A stretch of DNA of 64,000 nucleotides from Rhodothermales bacterium (GTDB taxonomy: Bacteria > Bacteroidota > Rhodothermia > Rhodothermales > UBA10348), in the NCBI GenBank assembly GCA_024711125.1, contig JANJTM010000025.1, positions 248,001-312,000 on the forward strand, read 5' to 3'. Shown piece after piece: positions 52,214 through 60,952 of the stretch. The notes below the pieces were generated by a model. The model saw only the letters and a program-made list of their open reading frames with translations, had not been told where the DNA came from and did not search any database. Position 1 is the first letter of the stretch. Each line of letters begins with the position of its first letter. Made by a program: the position numbers and the translations under genes.

Positions 52214-52221
52214 TATCTTGC
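52214..52221 (+). promoter_or_regulatory. Predicted -7 element for the TPR-barrel-SPOR-ExbBD operon
   Basis: TATCTTGC, 28 bases before the ATG of the TPR gene, matching the recurrent TAnnTTG element. No clear TTG box at 20-21 bases upstream. Confidence 0.4.
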
Positions 52222-52249
52222 CCGAACCCCGCACGAGCCCCCCCACCCG

Positions 52250-55200
52250 ATGCTCCGAACCGCCGTCCCGAGGATAGCCGGCCTGCTTGCCGCGATCGCG
52301 ATCGCCTGCCTCCCGGTCGCCCCGAGCCGCGCCCAGGACGCCGACCGGAGCGACGCGGAGTCGTTCGTTCGGGCGCTCGCCCACCTCGAATCCGGACAAT
52401 ACGCGGCAGCCGCCGACGGATTCGGGCGATTCGCAACCCTGCATCCGGGCTCCCCGCTCGGCCCGGACGCCCTGTTCCACGAGGGAACGGCATTGCTCGC
52501 GCTCGGCCGGACCGACCGCGCCGTGGAAGTCCTGGAATCCTTCGAGCTGCGGTATCCGGTGCATCCGCTCTCGTACGAGGCCCGCCTGCTGCTCGGACAG
52601 CATTTCTACGCGGAAGGCCGCGCCGAAGAAGCCATCTCCGTTCTCGGGCGCGTCATCGAGCGGGGGCCCACGGACGACGTCGCCGCGAAGGCCCTGTACT
52701 GGATGGGCGATTCGGCCGTTCGCCTGGGCGACGACGAGCAGGCGTTGGGCTATTACCAGCGGGCCGCCGATGCGTATCGCACCACCGGAACGGCTCCTCT
52801 CGCGCTCTACGCGAGGGCCTATACTCTCGTCCGCATGGAGCGGTATGCCGAAGCGGCCGAGGCGTTCGAGGTGCTCGCCGCGCGCTACCCCGAGTCGGAC
52901 CTGGCCCGCAACGTCGGGCTTTCGCTCGCCGAGGTCTACTACGAACTGGGGGAATATGCCCGGGCCGTCGCCGAAATCCAGCGTCGTCGCGCCGCACTCA
53001 CCGGCCCCGCCGACGAACGGGCCGAATTCCTCCTGGCCGAGTCGTACAACCAGCTGCGCGATTCCGGGAATGCCATCGTCCACTACCGGCGGTTCACCGA
53101 GGGCGATCCCGAGGGGCCTTACTTCCGGAGGGCCGTGTACGGGCTCGCGTGGAACTACTACCACGAGAACGCCCACCAGTGGGCCGCCGAGCAGTACTCC
53201 CGGATCTCCGGGGGCACCGATGAACTGGCCCCGGAGGCGCTCTACTACGAGGGGGTGAACCTCGCCCTCTCGAACCGGCCCGACGATGCCGCCGAGCGTT
53301 TCGGGCGGTTGGCCGACGTCTGGCCCGACCATCGGCTCGCTCCGCATGCCGTCGTCGAACTGGGGCTCCTGCGGTACCAGGCACGCCGGTGGGAGGAGGC
53401 GGAAGCGGCGTTCGCCCGCGTCGTGGAGGACTACCCGGAATCGGACCGTGCCGGCGAAGCCTCCACCTGGCGCGGGAACGCCCTGATCGCGCTGGGGCAG
53501 TTCGACGAGGCCCTGGAGGCGTTCGAGTTCGCCATCGAGCGGGAAGCGGCGTCTCCCGAAGTGCGCGACGCCGTCGTATTCCAGAAGTCGTGGCTGCTCT
53601 ATCGCCGCGAGCGGTATGCCGAGGCGGCCGCGGCCTTCGAATCCCTCCACGCATCCGATCCCACCGGCCCGCAGGCGGCCCAGGCCCTCTTCTGGGCTTC
53701 GGAGAGCCTTTTCCAGGTAGGTCGGATCGATCGCGCGGTCGAGGGATTCCGCCGCTACCTCCGGGAATTCCCGCGGGGCAACCACGTCGATGCCGCCCAT
53801 TATGCGCTCGGCTGGGCGTACTTCCGACAACAGCGATACGAGGCGGCCATCCCCGAATTCGAGCGGTTCCTGGCGGCCTACCGCGAAGAATCCGGGACCG
53901 TGCCCTACCGCACGGACGCCCAACTGCGGCTCGCCGATTCGTTTTTCGCACTCAAGCGATACGCCGAGGCGGTGCGCGTCTACCGCCGCCTCGCAGAGGA
54001 CGGTGACGACTACTCGCAGTACCAGATCGCGCAGGCGTACGCCAACTCGGGCGAACCGCTCGAGGCGATTTCGGCGTTCTCGCGGCTCCTCGAGGAGTAT
54101 CCTGCCAGCGAATGGCGCGAAGAAGCGAGGTACTCGCTGGGTTACCTGTATTTCCAGAACCAGGAGTATGACCAGGCCGTCACGGAGTACCAGGCGCTGA
54201 TCCGGGAGCACGGCCGGGACCCCCTTGCCGCCAAGGCGCAATACGGAATCGGCGACGCGCACTTCAACGCCGGCCGTCTCGAGCAGGCGGTCTCGGCGTA
54301 CCGCATCGTGCTCGACCGGTACCCGGACAGCCCGTTCGCGGGGGATGCCGCGGCCGGTATCCAGTTCGCCCTGCTGGCGGCCGGACAGGAGGAGCGGTCG
54401 AGCGCGTTCATCGACTCCTTCGCCGTCGCCCACCCCGATTCGCCCCTGGTCGACGAACTGCGGTTCCGTAGAGCCGAAGTCCGGTACCAGGGCGGGCGGG
54501 TCGACGAGGCCGTCAACGACCTCCTGGCGTTCGTTCGCTCGGCCGGCAACGAGCGCCTGCTTCCGGAAGCGTATTTCTACCTCGGTACGATCTACGCCGA
54601 TCGCGGTCAGGCCCGTGAGGCAACCGGGTATCTCGGGCAGATCGTGGACCGCTTTCCCGACAGCCCCCGGCGTGCAGAGGCCGCATCCCGGCTCGGCAGG
54701 ATCCACCTCGAGGCCGGCCGCGCCGACGAGGCGGCCCGCGTTTACGACGTCCTCGCGTCCGTGGCCGGTGACGATGCCAGGATGCGGACGGAGGCCCTCT
54801 ATGGACGCAGCATGGCCATGCTCGCCCTCGGACGGACCGGGGAGGCCGAGGCACTGCTTCGTCAGGCGATAGATGCCGCGCCGCAGGACCCATCGTCGGC
54901 CGCGGCCTGGCTGGGACTCGGGCGTCTCGAAGAACGGAGCGGCCGCGCCGCGGATGCCGTTTCGGCGTACCGGACCGCCGCCCGGCTCGGCCAGGACGAG
55001 GCGGGCGCCGAGGCCATCTATCGCGTCGGCGCCCTGCTTCTACGCTCGGGCGACGCGCCGGGAGCCTACGAGGAACTCTCCCGGCTGGGCACCCGGTTTG
55101 CCGGCTACACCGAGTGGATGGCGCGCGGAACGCTGGAGCAGGCCCGCGCCCTTCGCGCCCTCGATCGTCCGGGCGAGGCCCTGCGCCTGTACGAATCGCT

Positions 55201-55270
55201 GATCTCGCTCTACCCCGACCACCCGGCGGCGGCCGACGCCCGTCGAGAGATGGAGGCCATCCAACGATGA
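52250..55270 (+). CDS. Large periplasmic TPR-repeat protein
   Basis: 1006 residues with a signal peptide (IAGLLAAIAIACLPVAPSRAQ) followed almost entirely by TPR-like repeats, roughly 25 of them, with signatures such as HLESGQYAAAADGFGRF, KALYWMGDSAVRLGDDEQAL and RYSLGYLYFQNQEYDQAV. Its spacing pattern (Y-x-G, A, P) resembles BamD/YbgF-type envelope TPRs. Such long TPR proteins in Bacteroidota are scaffolds in the periplasm or outer membrane. It shares its stop with the start of the barrel gene (ATGA) and leads the operon ending in ExbB/ExbD. Confidence 0.88.
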   Translation: MLRTAVPRIAGLLAAIAIACLPVAPSRAQDADRSDAESFVRALAHLESGQYAAAADGFGRFATLHPGSPLGPDALFHEGTALLALGRTDRAVEVLESFELRYPVHPLSYEARLLLGQHFYAEGRAEEAISVLGRVIERGPTDDVAAKALYWMGDSAVRLGDDEQALGYYQRAADAYRTTGTAPLALYARAYTLVRMERYAEAAEAFEVLAARYPESDLARNVGLSLAEVYYELGEYARAVAEIQRRRAALTGPADERAEFLLAESYNQLRDSGNAIVHYRRFTEGDPEGPYFRRAVYGLAWNYYHENAHQWAAEQYSRISGGTDELAPEALYYEGVNLALSNRPDDAAERFGRLADVWPDHRLAPHAVVELGLLRYQARRWEEAEAAFARVVEDYPESDRAGEASTWRGNALIALGQFDEALEAFEFAIEREAASPEVRDAVVFQKSWLLYRRERYAEAAAAFESLHASDPTGPQAAQALFWASESLFQVGRIDRAVEGFRRYLREFPRGNHVDAAHYALGWAYFRQQRYEAAIPEFERFLAAYREESGTVPYRTDAQLRLADSFFALKRYAEAVRVYRRLAEDGDDYSQYQIAQAYANSGEPLEAISAFSRLLEEYPASEWREEARYSLGYLYFQNQEYDQAVTEYQALIREHGRDPLAAKAQYGIGDAHFNAGRLEQAVSAYRIVLDRYPDSPFAGDAAAGIQFALLAAGQEERSSAFIDSFAVAHPDSPLVDELRFRRAEVRYQGGRVDEAVNDLLAFVRSAGNERLLPEAYFYLGTIYADRGQAREATGYLGQIVDRFPDSPRRAEAASRLGRIHLEAGRADEAARVYDVLASVAGDDARMRTEALYGRSMAMLALGRTGEAEALLRQAIDAAPQDPSSAAAWLGLGRLEERSGRAADAVSAYRTAARLGQDEAGAEAIYRVGALLLRSGDAPGAYEELSRLGTRFAGYTEWMARGTLEQARALRALDRPGEALRLYESLISLYPDHPAAADARREMEAIQR

Positions 55271-56991
55271 CCCGATTCCTGCTCTTCGTCGCACTCGCGG
55301 CAGGTCTCGTCCCCTCGGTGCGTGCCCAGGACGACCCGGTGCTCCCCGATCTCGCGCCTCGCGAGATCGAGATCACCGGGGAACTGGCGATCCGGTTTCC
55401 GTCGCTGCGGCGCCAACCCCTGCTCGGATTCAATCCGCCCCCCCGCATTCCCGACGTCCCGCAGGGTCGCCGTCCGTATGCCGAGGAGTACCTGCAGCGC
55501 CGAGCCGACCTCCCGGCCACGCCGCTCAGATCGCCGATCTCGCCCGCGGTCTCGCCGTACGCATCCGGTCCGCGCTTCGACGGTTCCGTCGAAGCCGGCG
55601 TCGGGCGGTACGCGCAGCGCTACGTCGAACTGGACCTGGCCTCGGGATCCCGGTCGCGGTCCCTGTGGAGGATCCAGGCCGATTACGAAGGACGCAGCGG
55701 TTTCGTGCCGCAGGACGCGGTGGACGGACGGTCGTCGGCGTACGATCTCGGTCGCATCGGCGCCCGCTTCGAAACGCCCGTCGCGTCGTGGCGAATCGGC
55801 GCCGCGGTCGACGGCGCGCTCCAGCGGTACGCACTGTACGCCGCCGAACCGGGTCCCACGGTTGCGCCCAACGCCGCTCCCGACAGGGACGGACGCTTCG
55901 GCAGCGCGACCGCGTGGAGCGAGCGTCACGGTACCGACTGGCGGCTGCGACTTGGCGCAACCCTGTCCGCGTCCCGGGTGAATACCGACGTCTTCGACGA
56001 GACCGTGCGCCTGGATCCCCGGACCGAACGCACCGACGCATCCGGACGCTTCGACCTGCGCCTGGAGACCGGGGCCGTCGACCGCGGGCTGTCCCTGTCG
56101 GGGCAATACGAGGGCGTCGGCCTGGACGGATCCGGTCCCGTCGCCTCCGGATGGCAGACGGGGGCCGGCACGCGGTTTCCCCTCGGTTCGACCGTCCGGG
56201 TCACAGCCGGGTTGGCCGCACTAGGAATGTCCGCCGGCCGCGAGGCCACGGGCTCCGGCGATCGGTCCCTGGTGTGGATCGCGCCCGATTTCCGCATCGA
56301 AACCACTCGGCCGTCCGGGCTGCGGCTGTCCGCCGAGAATCGTCCTTCCGTCGTGTCGGCCCGGCTCGACGCGCTGTACCGCGCAAATCCGTTTGCCGTG
56401 GATTCGCCGTGGATCGAGGCCGAACTACGGCCGATCGACGCCGCCGTCCGTGGGGAAGCGTCCCTTGGACGGCTGGAACTCTCGGCCGCCGGGCGATGGA
56501 ACCATTCGCCGAACCGGCGCTACTTCCTGCACACGGCCGAGCATTTCTCCGGGTACGTCCGCGGACTCTCCGAGGTGCGCCACGGACGGGTTCGCGAGCT
56601 GGGCGTCGATCTCGACGCGGGCGCGTACCTGGGGGCCGGAATCCGGATCCGCATGGGAGCCACCGTACGCTCGGCCCGGCTGACGGGGTTCGACATCGAC
56701 GTACCCCACGTGGCCCCGTGGTCGATCCGGGCGCTCGCCTCGGCCGGCTTCGACGGGCGGCGTGGCCTGGTGCAGCTCGTCGGACGCGTGGAAGGACCCC
56801 GAACGATCGACCTCGAGGGATCGCGATCGCTGGACCCGTACGCAGACGTGGACCTTTCTGCGAGCTACCGGGTGGCACCCGCGGCCACGGCGGTCGTACG
56901 ACTTCAGAACCTGGCAGGAAACAGGCCCGAGTGGTACGGTTACGTGCGTCCCTCGCCCGTCTTCACGGCCGGTCTGCGGTGGCAGTTCTGA
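55267..56991 (+). CDS. Predicted outer-membrane beta-barrel protein
   Basis: 574 residues with a signal peptide (FLLFVALAAGLVPSVRAQDD), a short Pro-rich segment (residues 50-100), then regular amphipathic strands such as DGSVEAGVGRYAQRYVELDL, SVRVTAGLAALGM (approximate) and PVFTAGLRWQF at the end, where the terminal Phe is the classic outer-membrane signal. No TonB-dependent receptor plug is visible, so it resembles a receptor-like barrel without a plug. Coupled by ATGA to the TPR protein. Confidence 0.72.
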   Translation: MTRFLLFVALAAGLVPSVRAQDDPVLPDLAPREIEITGELAIRFPSLRRQPLLGFNPPPRIPDVPQGRRPYAEEYLQRRADLPATPLRSPISPAVSPYASGPRFDGSVEAGVGRYAQRYVELDLASGSRSRSLWRIQADYEGRSGFVPQDAVDGRSSAYDLGRIGARFETPVASWRIGAAVDGALQRYALYAAEPGPTVAPNAAPDRDGRFGSATAWSERHGTDWRLRLGATLSASRVNTDVFDETVRLDPRTERTDASGRFDLRLETGAVDRGLSLSGQYEGVGLDGSGPVASGWQTGAGTRFPLGSTVRVTAGLAALGMSAGREATGSGDRSLVWIAPDFRIETTRPSGLRLSAENRPSVVSARLDALYRANPFAVDSPWIEAELRPIDAAVRGEASLGRLELSAAGRWNHSPNRRYFLHTAEHFSGYVRGLSEVRHGRVRELGVDLDAGAYLGAGIRIRMGATVRSARLTGFDIDVPHVAPWSIRALASAGFDGRRGLVQLVGRVEGPRTIDLEGSRSLDPYADVDLSASYRVAPAATAVVRLQNLAGNRPEWYGYVRPSPVFTAGLRWQF

Positions 56992-57006
56992 GCCCGGGCC
57001 GCTGCG

Positions 57007-57014
57007 TATCTTGA
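57007..57014 (+). promoter_or_regulatory. Predicted -7 element before the HU/SPOR gene
   Basis: TATCTTGA, 25 bases before the ATG at 57040 and just after the barrel stop, so the HU/SPOR-ExbB-ExbD part may also be transcribed separately. Confidence 0.35.
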
Positions 57015-57039
57015 CCCGATCGACCTGCCGGTGCTTGCC

Positions 57040-58155
57040 ATGACCCCGAACGATTTCCTGCGCGTCCTGATCGACGTCGTGGTCGAAAGCCTTCAGGTAG
57101 GGCGACCGGTGGCCTTGCCGGGCATCGGCCGATTCCTTCGCACCGGGGATCCGGAACTGCCGGTGCGATTCGAATCGACCGCATCCGCCGAAGACGAGCC
57201 GGCCGTGGCGTCGCTCGTCGGGCTGGTCTCCGACCGGACCGGACACGACCCGGCCGCGGTGCGCGCCGGTCTCGAACGGTTCTCCGCGTCGGTGCGTACC
57301 GCGTTGGAACGGGGCGACGTGCCGCTTCCCGGTCTCGGCACCTTGCGCGCGGGAACGGACCGAATTCCTGGTTTCGACCCCGATCCGGCCCTGGCCGAAG
57401 CCGTTAACTGGGACGTCGCGCCGGTCACGACCGATTCCCCGTCGGCGCGGCCGGTCGAGTCCGATCCCGGGGAGGCCGTCATCGACCGGGTTCTCGACGA
57501 ATCGAACCTTCCGCCGCTGGCATCTCCGGGCCCGGGCAGGACGCCGCGGGACCCTCGGCGACCCCGTCCCCGTCCTGCGGCCGGATCGACCCGATTCGTC
57601 GCCGGGCTCCTCCTCCTCGCGGCGGTCGTCACGGTCACCGTCGTGGTGCTGCGCGACCGGATCCCCTCGAGGGAGCCGGCGCCCCCGCCTTCCGGGCTTT
57701 CGGACGCCTCGCGCGGCGCAGAGGAGGGCGCGGATGCCGCGGCGGCCGTTCCGGATTCGACGGAACTCGGCGCGGACTCCCTCGGCGCGGCAGCCGTCGC
57801 GGCGCGTCCCACGGTGGCCGATCTTCCCGTCGCCACCGAGCCGGCGCCTCCTCCCGCCTCCCGCCCCGACACCCGACCCGCCCCGCAGCCCTCGACGGGC
57901 GACTTCGACACGTCGGCCGCCGGATTCACCCTGATCACCGCATCCACTACCCGTGCTGCCGACGCTTCGGCCGAAGCGGCGATCGTCTCGGGCCTGGGAC
58001 ATCCGGTGGCCGTCCTGGCGTACGCCGAGGGTGGACGTACCCGCTACCGGGTGGGTGTCGGTCGATTCCCGACCATCCGCGCGGCCGACTCCGTACGCAC
58101 TGCACTATCCGACCGGCTCCCCGCCGAAACGTGGGTCCGGCGCATCCGTCCCTGA
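57040..58155 (+). CDS. HU-like / SPOR domain membrane protein
   Basis: 371 residues. Residues 1-115 contain two HU-type units, recognisable from PVALPGIGRFLR and DVPLPGLGTLRA, as in the HU-CCDC81 bacterial family. A basic linker leads to a membrane helix at about 185-204 (STRFVAGLLLLAAVVTVTVV), then a Pro/Ala-rich periplasmic spacer and a C-terminal SPOR domain (VAVLAYAEGGRTRYRVGVG, FPTIRAADSVRTAL) that in other proteins binds denuded peptidoglycan. It therefore links a DNA-binding-like fold inside the cell to septal peptidoglycan outside. Such proteins are known from Bacteroidota but their role is unclear. A GTG at 57031 is an alternative start. Confidence 0.85.
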   Translation: MTPNDFLRVLIDVVVESLQVGRPVALPGIGRFLRTGDPELPVRFESTASAEDEPAVASLVGLVSDRTGHDPAAVRAGLERFSASVRTALERGDVPLPGLGTLRAGTDRIPGFDPDPALAEAVNWDVAPVTTDSPSARPVESDPGEAVIDRVLDESNLPPLASPGPGRTPRDPRRPRPRPAAGSTRFVAGLLLLAAVVTVTVVVLRDRIPSREPAPPPSGLSDASRGAEEGADAAAAVPDSTELGADSLGAAAVAARPTVADLPVATEPAPPPASRPDTRPAPQPSTGDFDTSAAGFTLITASTTRAADASAEAAIVSGLGHPVAVLAYAEGGRTRYRVGVGRFPTIRAADSVRTALSDRLPAETWVRRIRP

Positions 58156-58174
58156 ACGCTCGCTCCGTATCGGC

Positions 58175-58891
58175 ATGCCCAATACCCTGCTCTACCAGGT
58201 CGCTTCCGACTCCACGCGGCTCTTCATTCCGCCCCCGCAGGAAACCACCACGCTCGACATCCTGCTGCAGGGCGGCTGGGTCATGTGGCCGATCCTGCTC
58301 CTGTCGTTCGTGACGATCTACCTGTTCGTGGAACGGCTCCTGACGCTGAAGAAGGCCGCGTCGGATCCGGCAACGATCATGGACCGGATCCGGGACTACG
58401 TGCGCTCGGCGAATATCGACGGCGCGCAGGCCTACTGCGAGAGCCAGGACAAGCCGATCACGAGGATCCTCGCCCACGGGCTGGAGCGGCTGGGGCGTCC
58501 GATCGCCGAGATCCAGGACGCGGTCAATTCGGCCGGAAAGCACGAAGCGTTCGAACTCGAGCGCCGCATCGACATGCTGGCCACGGTTGCGGGTATCGCC
58601 CCGATGCTCGGTTTCCTCGGTACCGTCACCGGCATGATCGACGCCTTCCAGCGCATCCAGAACCTGCAGGGCAACGTCAATCCGAGCGTCCTCGCCGGCG
58701 GCATCTGGGAAGCCCTGCTCACGACCGCCGCGGGCCTGGTCGTCGGCATCGTGGCGCTCTTTTTCTACAACTTCCTGTTCCAGCGAATCCGGCGCCTCGT
58801 GAACGACATGGAGCGCTCGGCAACCGAGTTCATCGACCTGCTCCAGGCGCCGGCTCCCGCCGCGCGCCGCCGCGACGAGTACAGCCGCTGA
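58175..58891 (+). CDS. exbB: MotA/TolQ/ExbB proton channel family protein
   Basis: 238 residues with three membrane helices: WVMWPILLLSFVTIYLFVER near the N-terminus, and the pair around VAGIAPMLGFLGTVTGMIDA and GGIWEALLTTAAGLVVGIVA, which form the proton-conducting core. Large cytoplasmic loop between helices 1 and 2. With ExbD it uses the proton gradient to energise TonB or TolA-like proteins. Here it is 7 bases before exbD; no tonB is adjacent, and the only TonB in the window is at 43 kb. Confidence 0.92.
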   Translation: MPNTLLYQVASDSTRLFIPPPQETTTLDILLQGGWVMWPILLLSFVTIYLFVERLLTLKKAASDPATIMDRIRDYVRSANIDGAQAYCESQDKPITRILAHGLERLGRPIAEIQDAVNSAGKHEAFELERRIDMLATVAGIAPMLGFLGTVTGMIDAFQRIQNLQGNVNPSVLAGGIWEALLTTAAGLVVGIVALFFYNFLFQRIRRLVNDMERSATEFIDLLQAPAPAARRRDEYSR

Positions 58892-58897
58892 AACGCC

Positions 58898-59311
58898 ATG
58901 GCTTCGATCGACTTCTCGACCAATCGTCAGCCGCTCAGCGCGTTCAGCCTCGCCGGGCTGGCCGACATCGTACTGCTGCTCCTCATCTTCTTCCTGCTCA
59001 CCTCGTCGTTCATTCCCCAGTTCGGCATCCGAGTGAACCTCCCCCAGGTGGATTCGGCGGCACCGACGGACGCCCAGTACGTCACGGTGGCCATCACGGC
59101 CGACGGCGAATACTACGTGGAACAGGAACGCGTGCCCCGGGAGCAACTCGTCACGGCCGTGAGCCGGGTCATGGGCACCCGGACTGCGCTCGTGCTCCGG
59201 GCCGACCAGGACGCATCGGTCGGCCAGTTCGCCACCGTGGCCAACGTGGCCCAGGCGCTCAACCTGAGGGTACTGATGGCGACCGAACGACTCGATCTCA
59301 GGCCCCGCTGA
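58898..59311 (+). CDS. exbD: ExbD/TolR family biopolymer transport protein
   Basis: 137 residues: one N-terminal membrane helix (GLADIVLLLLIFFLLTSSFI) with the essential Asp at about residue 23, and a periplasmic domain (YVTVAITADGEYYVEQERV and ADQDASVGQFATVANVAQAL) of the ExbD/TolR fold. It partners ExbB. The stop overlaps the convergent comM gene by 14 bases. Confidence 0.92.
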   Translation: MASIDFSTNRQPLSAFSLAGLADIVLLLLIFFLLTSSFIPQFGIRVNLPQVDSAAPTDAQYVTVAITADGEYYVEQERVPREQLVTAVSRVMGTRTALVLRADQDASVGQFATVANVAQALNLRVLMATERLDLRPR

Positions 59312-60851
59312 CCACGGGCGCCGCGTCCGGAACGAGGCGTTCGACGGCGCGGAACTGGACGGCTTCAGCCACGTGCCTTGGCTCTATGGTCGGTGACGCG
59401 TCCAGATCGGCCACGGTCCGCGCGACGGTGCGGACCCGGGCGACGGCCCGGGCCGAAAGCCCCATCCGCTCGGCCGCCCGGAAGAGGATTCCCGCCGCGC
59501 TGCCCTCGACCGGGCACCATGCGCGGATCCCCCCGGCGTCCAGCAGGCCGTTTTCGACCGATTGACCGCGCGAGTTCCGGAATCGAGCGGCGGCGGCGAC
59601 GCGGTCCGCCACGATTCGTGACGGCTCCCCTCCGCCGCGCTCCCAGTCGCCGACGCGAACGGGCGCGACGTGCACGTGGAGATGGATGCGGTCCAGCAAC
59701 GGGCCCGAGAGCCGGGCAAGGTACCGTCGCACCTGGCCCGGATCGCACGAGCAGACATCGCCCGGAAGCCCGAGCCTACCGCACGGACACGGATTCATGC
59801 CGGCAACGAGCATGACGCGGGCCGGCCATCGTAGCCGGTAGCGCGATCGAGAGATGACGAGCGAGCCGTCCTCGAGCGGCTCCCGGAGAGCCTCCAGCGC
59901 ATCACGGGAGAATTCCGGCAATTCGTCGAGGAACAGCACACCGTGGTGCGCGAGCGACAGTTCGCCCGGTCGCGGAGGGTCGCCACCGCCCACGAGACCG
60001 GCCCTGGACACCGAATGGTGCGGCGATCGGAAGGGCCGGATCCGTACGAGTCCCTGTCCCTCGGGGACCAGGCCCGCCACCGACTGGATGCGGGTGACCT
60101 CGAGCGCTTCTTCTCCCGCCAGCGGCGTCATCACCGACGGCAGACGTCGCGCCAGCATGGTCTTCCCGGAACCCGGCGGCCCGAAGAACAGCACGTTGTG
60201 ACGTCCCGCGGCCGCGATCTCGAGCGCACGGCGCGCATCGGCCTGGCCGACGACGTCCTCGAGGTCGGGCGCCTCGACGGGTGCCGACTCGCGCGCAGGT
60301 CGCCAGGTCTCCCCGGCCGATTCCCCCCGGAGTACGGCGATTGCCGTCGAGAGCGAATCGACCGCAAATACCTGCACGGTACCGGGCAACGAGGCTTCGG
60401 CCGCGTTGGCGAGCGGCACCACGACCGACCGGATTCCGCATTCGGAAGCCGCGGCCACGAGGGCCAGGGTTCCCCTTACGGGCCGCACGCGCCCGTCGAG
60501 CGCCAACTCTCCCACGAGCAGCGCACGGGCGACCAGGCCGTCCCGGGGTATGACTCCCTCGGCGGCCATGAGCGCCGCGGCCAGCGGGAGATCGAAGGCG
60601 GCGCCGTCCTTCCGAACGTCGGCGGGAGCCATGTTTATCGTCACCGCTCCTCGCGGCACGGGGAGTCCTGCCGCCCGCAGCGCCGAGAGGACGCGGTCCC
60701 GGCTCTCGCGCACGCTGGCCTGGGGCAGGCCCACCATCGTGTACGAAGGCAGCCCCGGGCGCACGTGGGCCTCCAGTTCTATGCGGATCGCGTCGATGCC
60801 GAGCGTAGTGGCGCTGAACACGCGGCCCAGACCATGGTCCTGTTCCTTCAT
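59298..60851 (-). CDS. comM: YifB/ComM family Mg-chelatase-like AAA ATPase
   Basis: 517 residues. N-terminal ChlI-like fold (TTLGIDAIRIELEAHVRPG, PSYTMVGLPQASVRESRDRV), Walker A in FFGPPGSGKTMLARRL, Walker B in GVLFLDELPEFSRDALEALR, and the C-terminal Mg-chelatase domain with PCPCGRLG and GRLSGPL-like arginine finger region. ComM is a branch-migration helicase of natural transformation; YifB proteins without transformation also exist. An ATG at 60875 would add eight residues. Confidence 0.93.
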   Translation of the reverse strand: MKEQDHGLGRVFSATTLGIDAIRIELEAHVRPGLPSYTMVGLPQASVRESRDRVLSALRAAGLPVPRGAVTINMAPADVRKDGAAFDLPLAAALMAAEGVIPRDGLVARALLVGELALDGRVRPVRGTLALVAAASECGIRSVVVPLANAAEASLPGTVQVFAVDSLSTAIAVLRGESAGETWRPARESAPVEAPDLEDVVGQADARRALEIAAAGRHNVLFFGPPGSGKTMLARRLPSVMTPLAGEEALEVTRIQSVAGLVPEGQGLVRIRPFRSPHHSVSRAGLVGGGDPPRPGELSLAHHGVLFLDELPEFSRDALEALREPLEDGSLVISRSRYRLRWPARVMLVAGMNPCPCGRLGLPGDVCSCDPGQVRRYLARLSGPLLDRIHLHVHVAPVRVGDWERGGGEPSRIVADRVAAAARFRNSRGQSVENGLLDAGGIRAWCPVEGSAAGILFRAAERMGLSARAVARVRTVARTVADLDASPTIEPRHVAEAVQFRAVERLVPDAAPVVSGA

Positions 60852-60924
60852 GGGCGATTGTGGGATTGCACGCATGACTCGGCGGGGACCTCCGCATAAC
60901 CTGCCGAGACCGCCGGGTCTGCCG

Positions 60925-60932
60925 TACCTTGC
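60925..60932 (+). promoter_or_regulatory. Predicted -7 element for NAD kinase
   Basis: TACCTTGC, 20 bases before the ATG at 60953, fitting TAnnTTG. Very short leader expected. Confidence 0.35.
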
Positions 60933-60952
60933 GCACGCAGCCACGAAAGACC

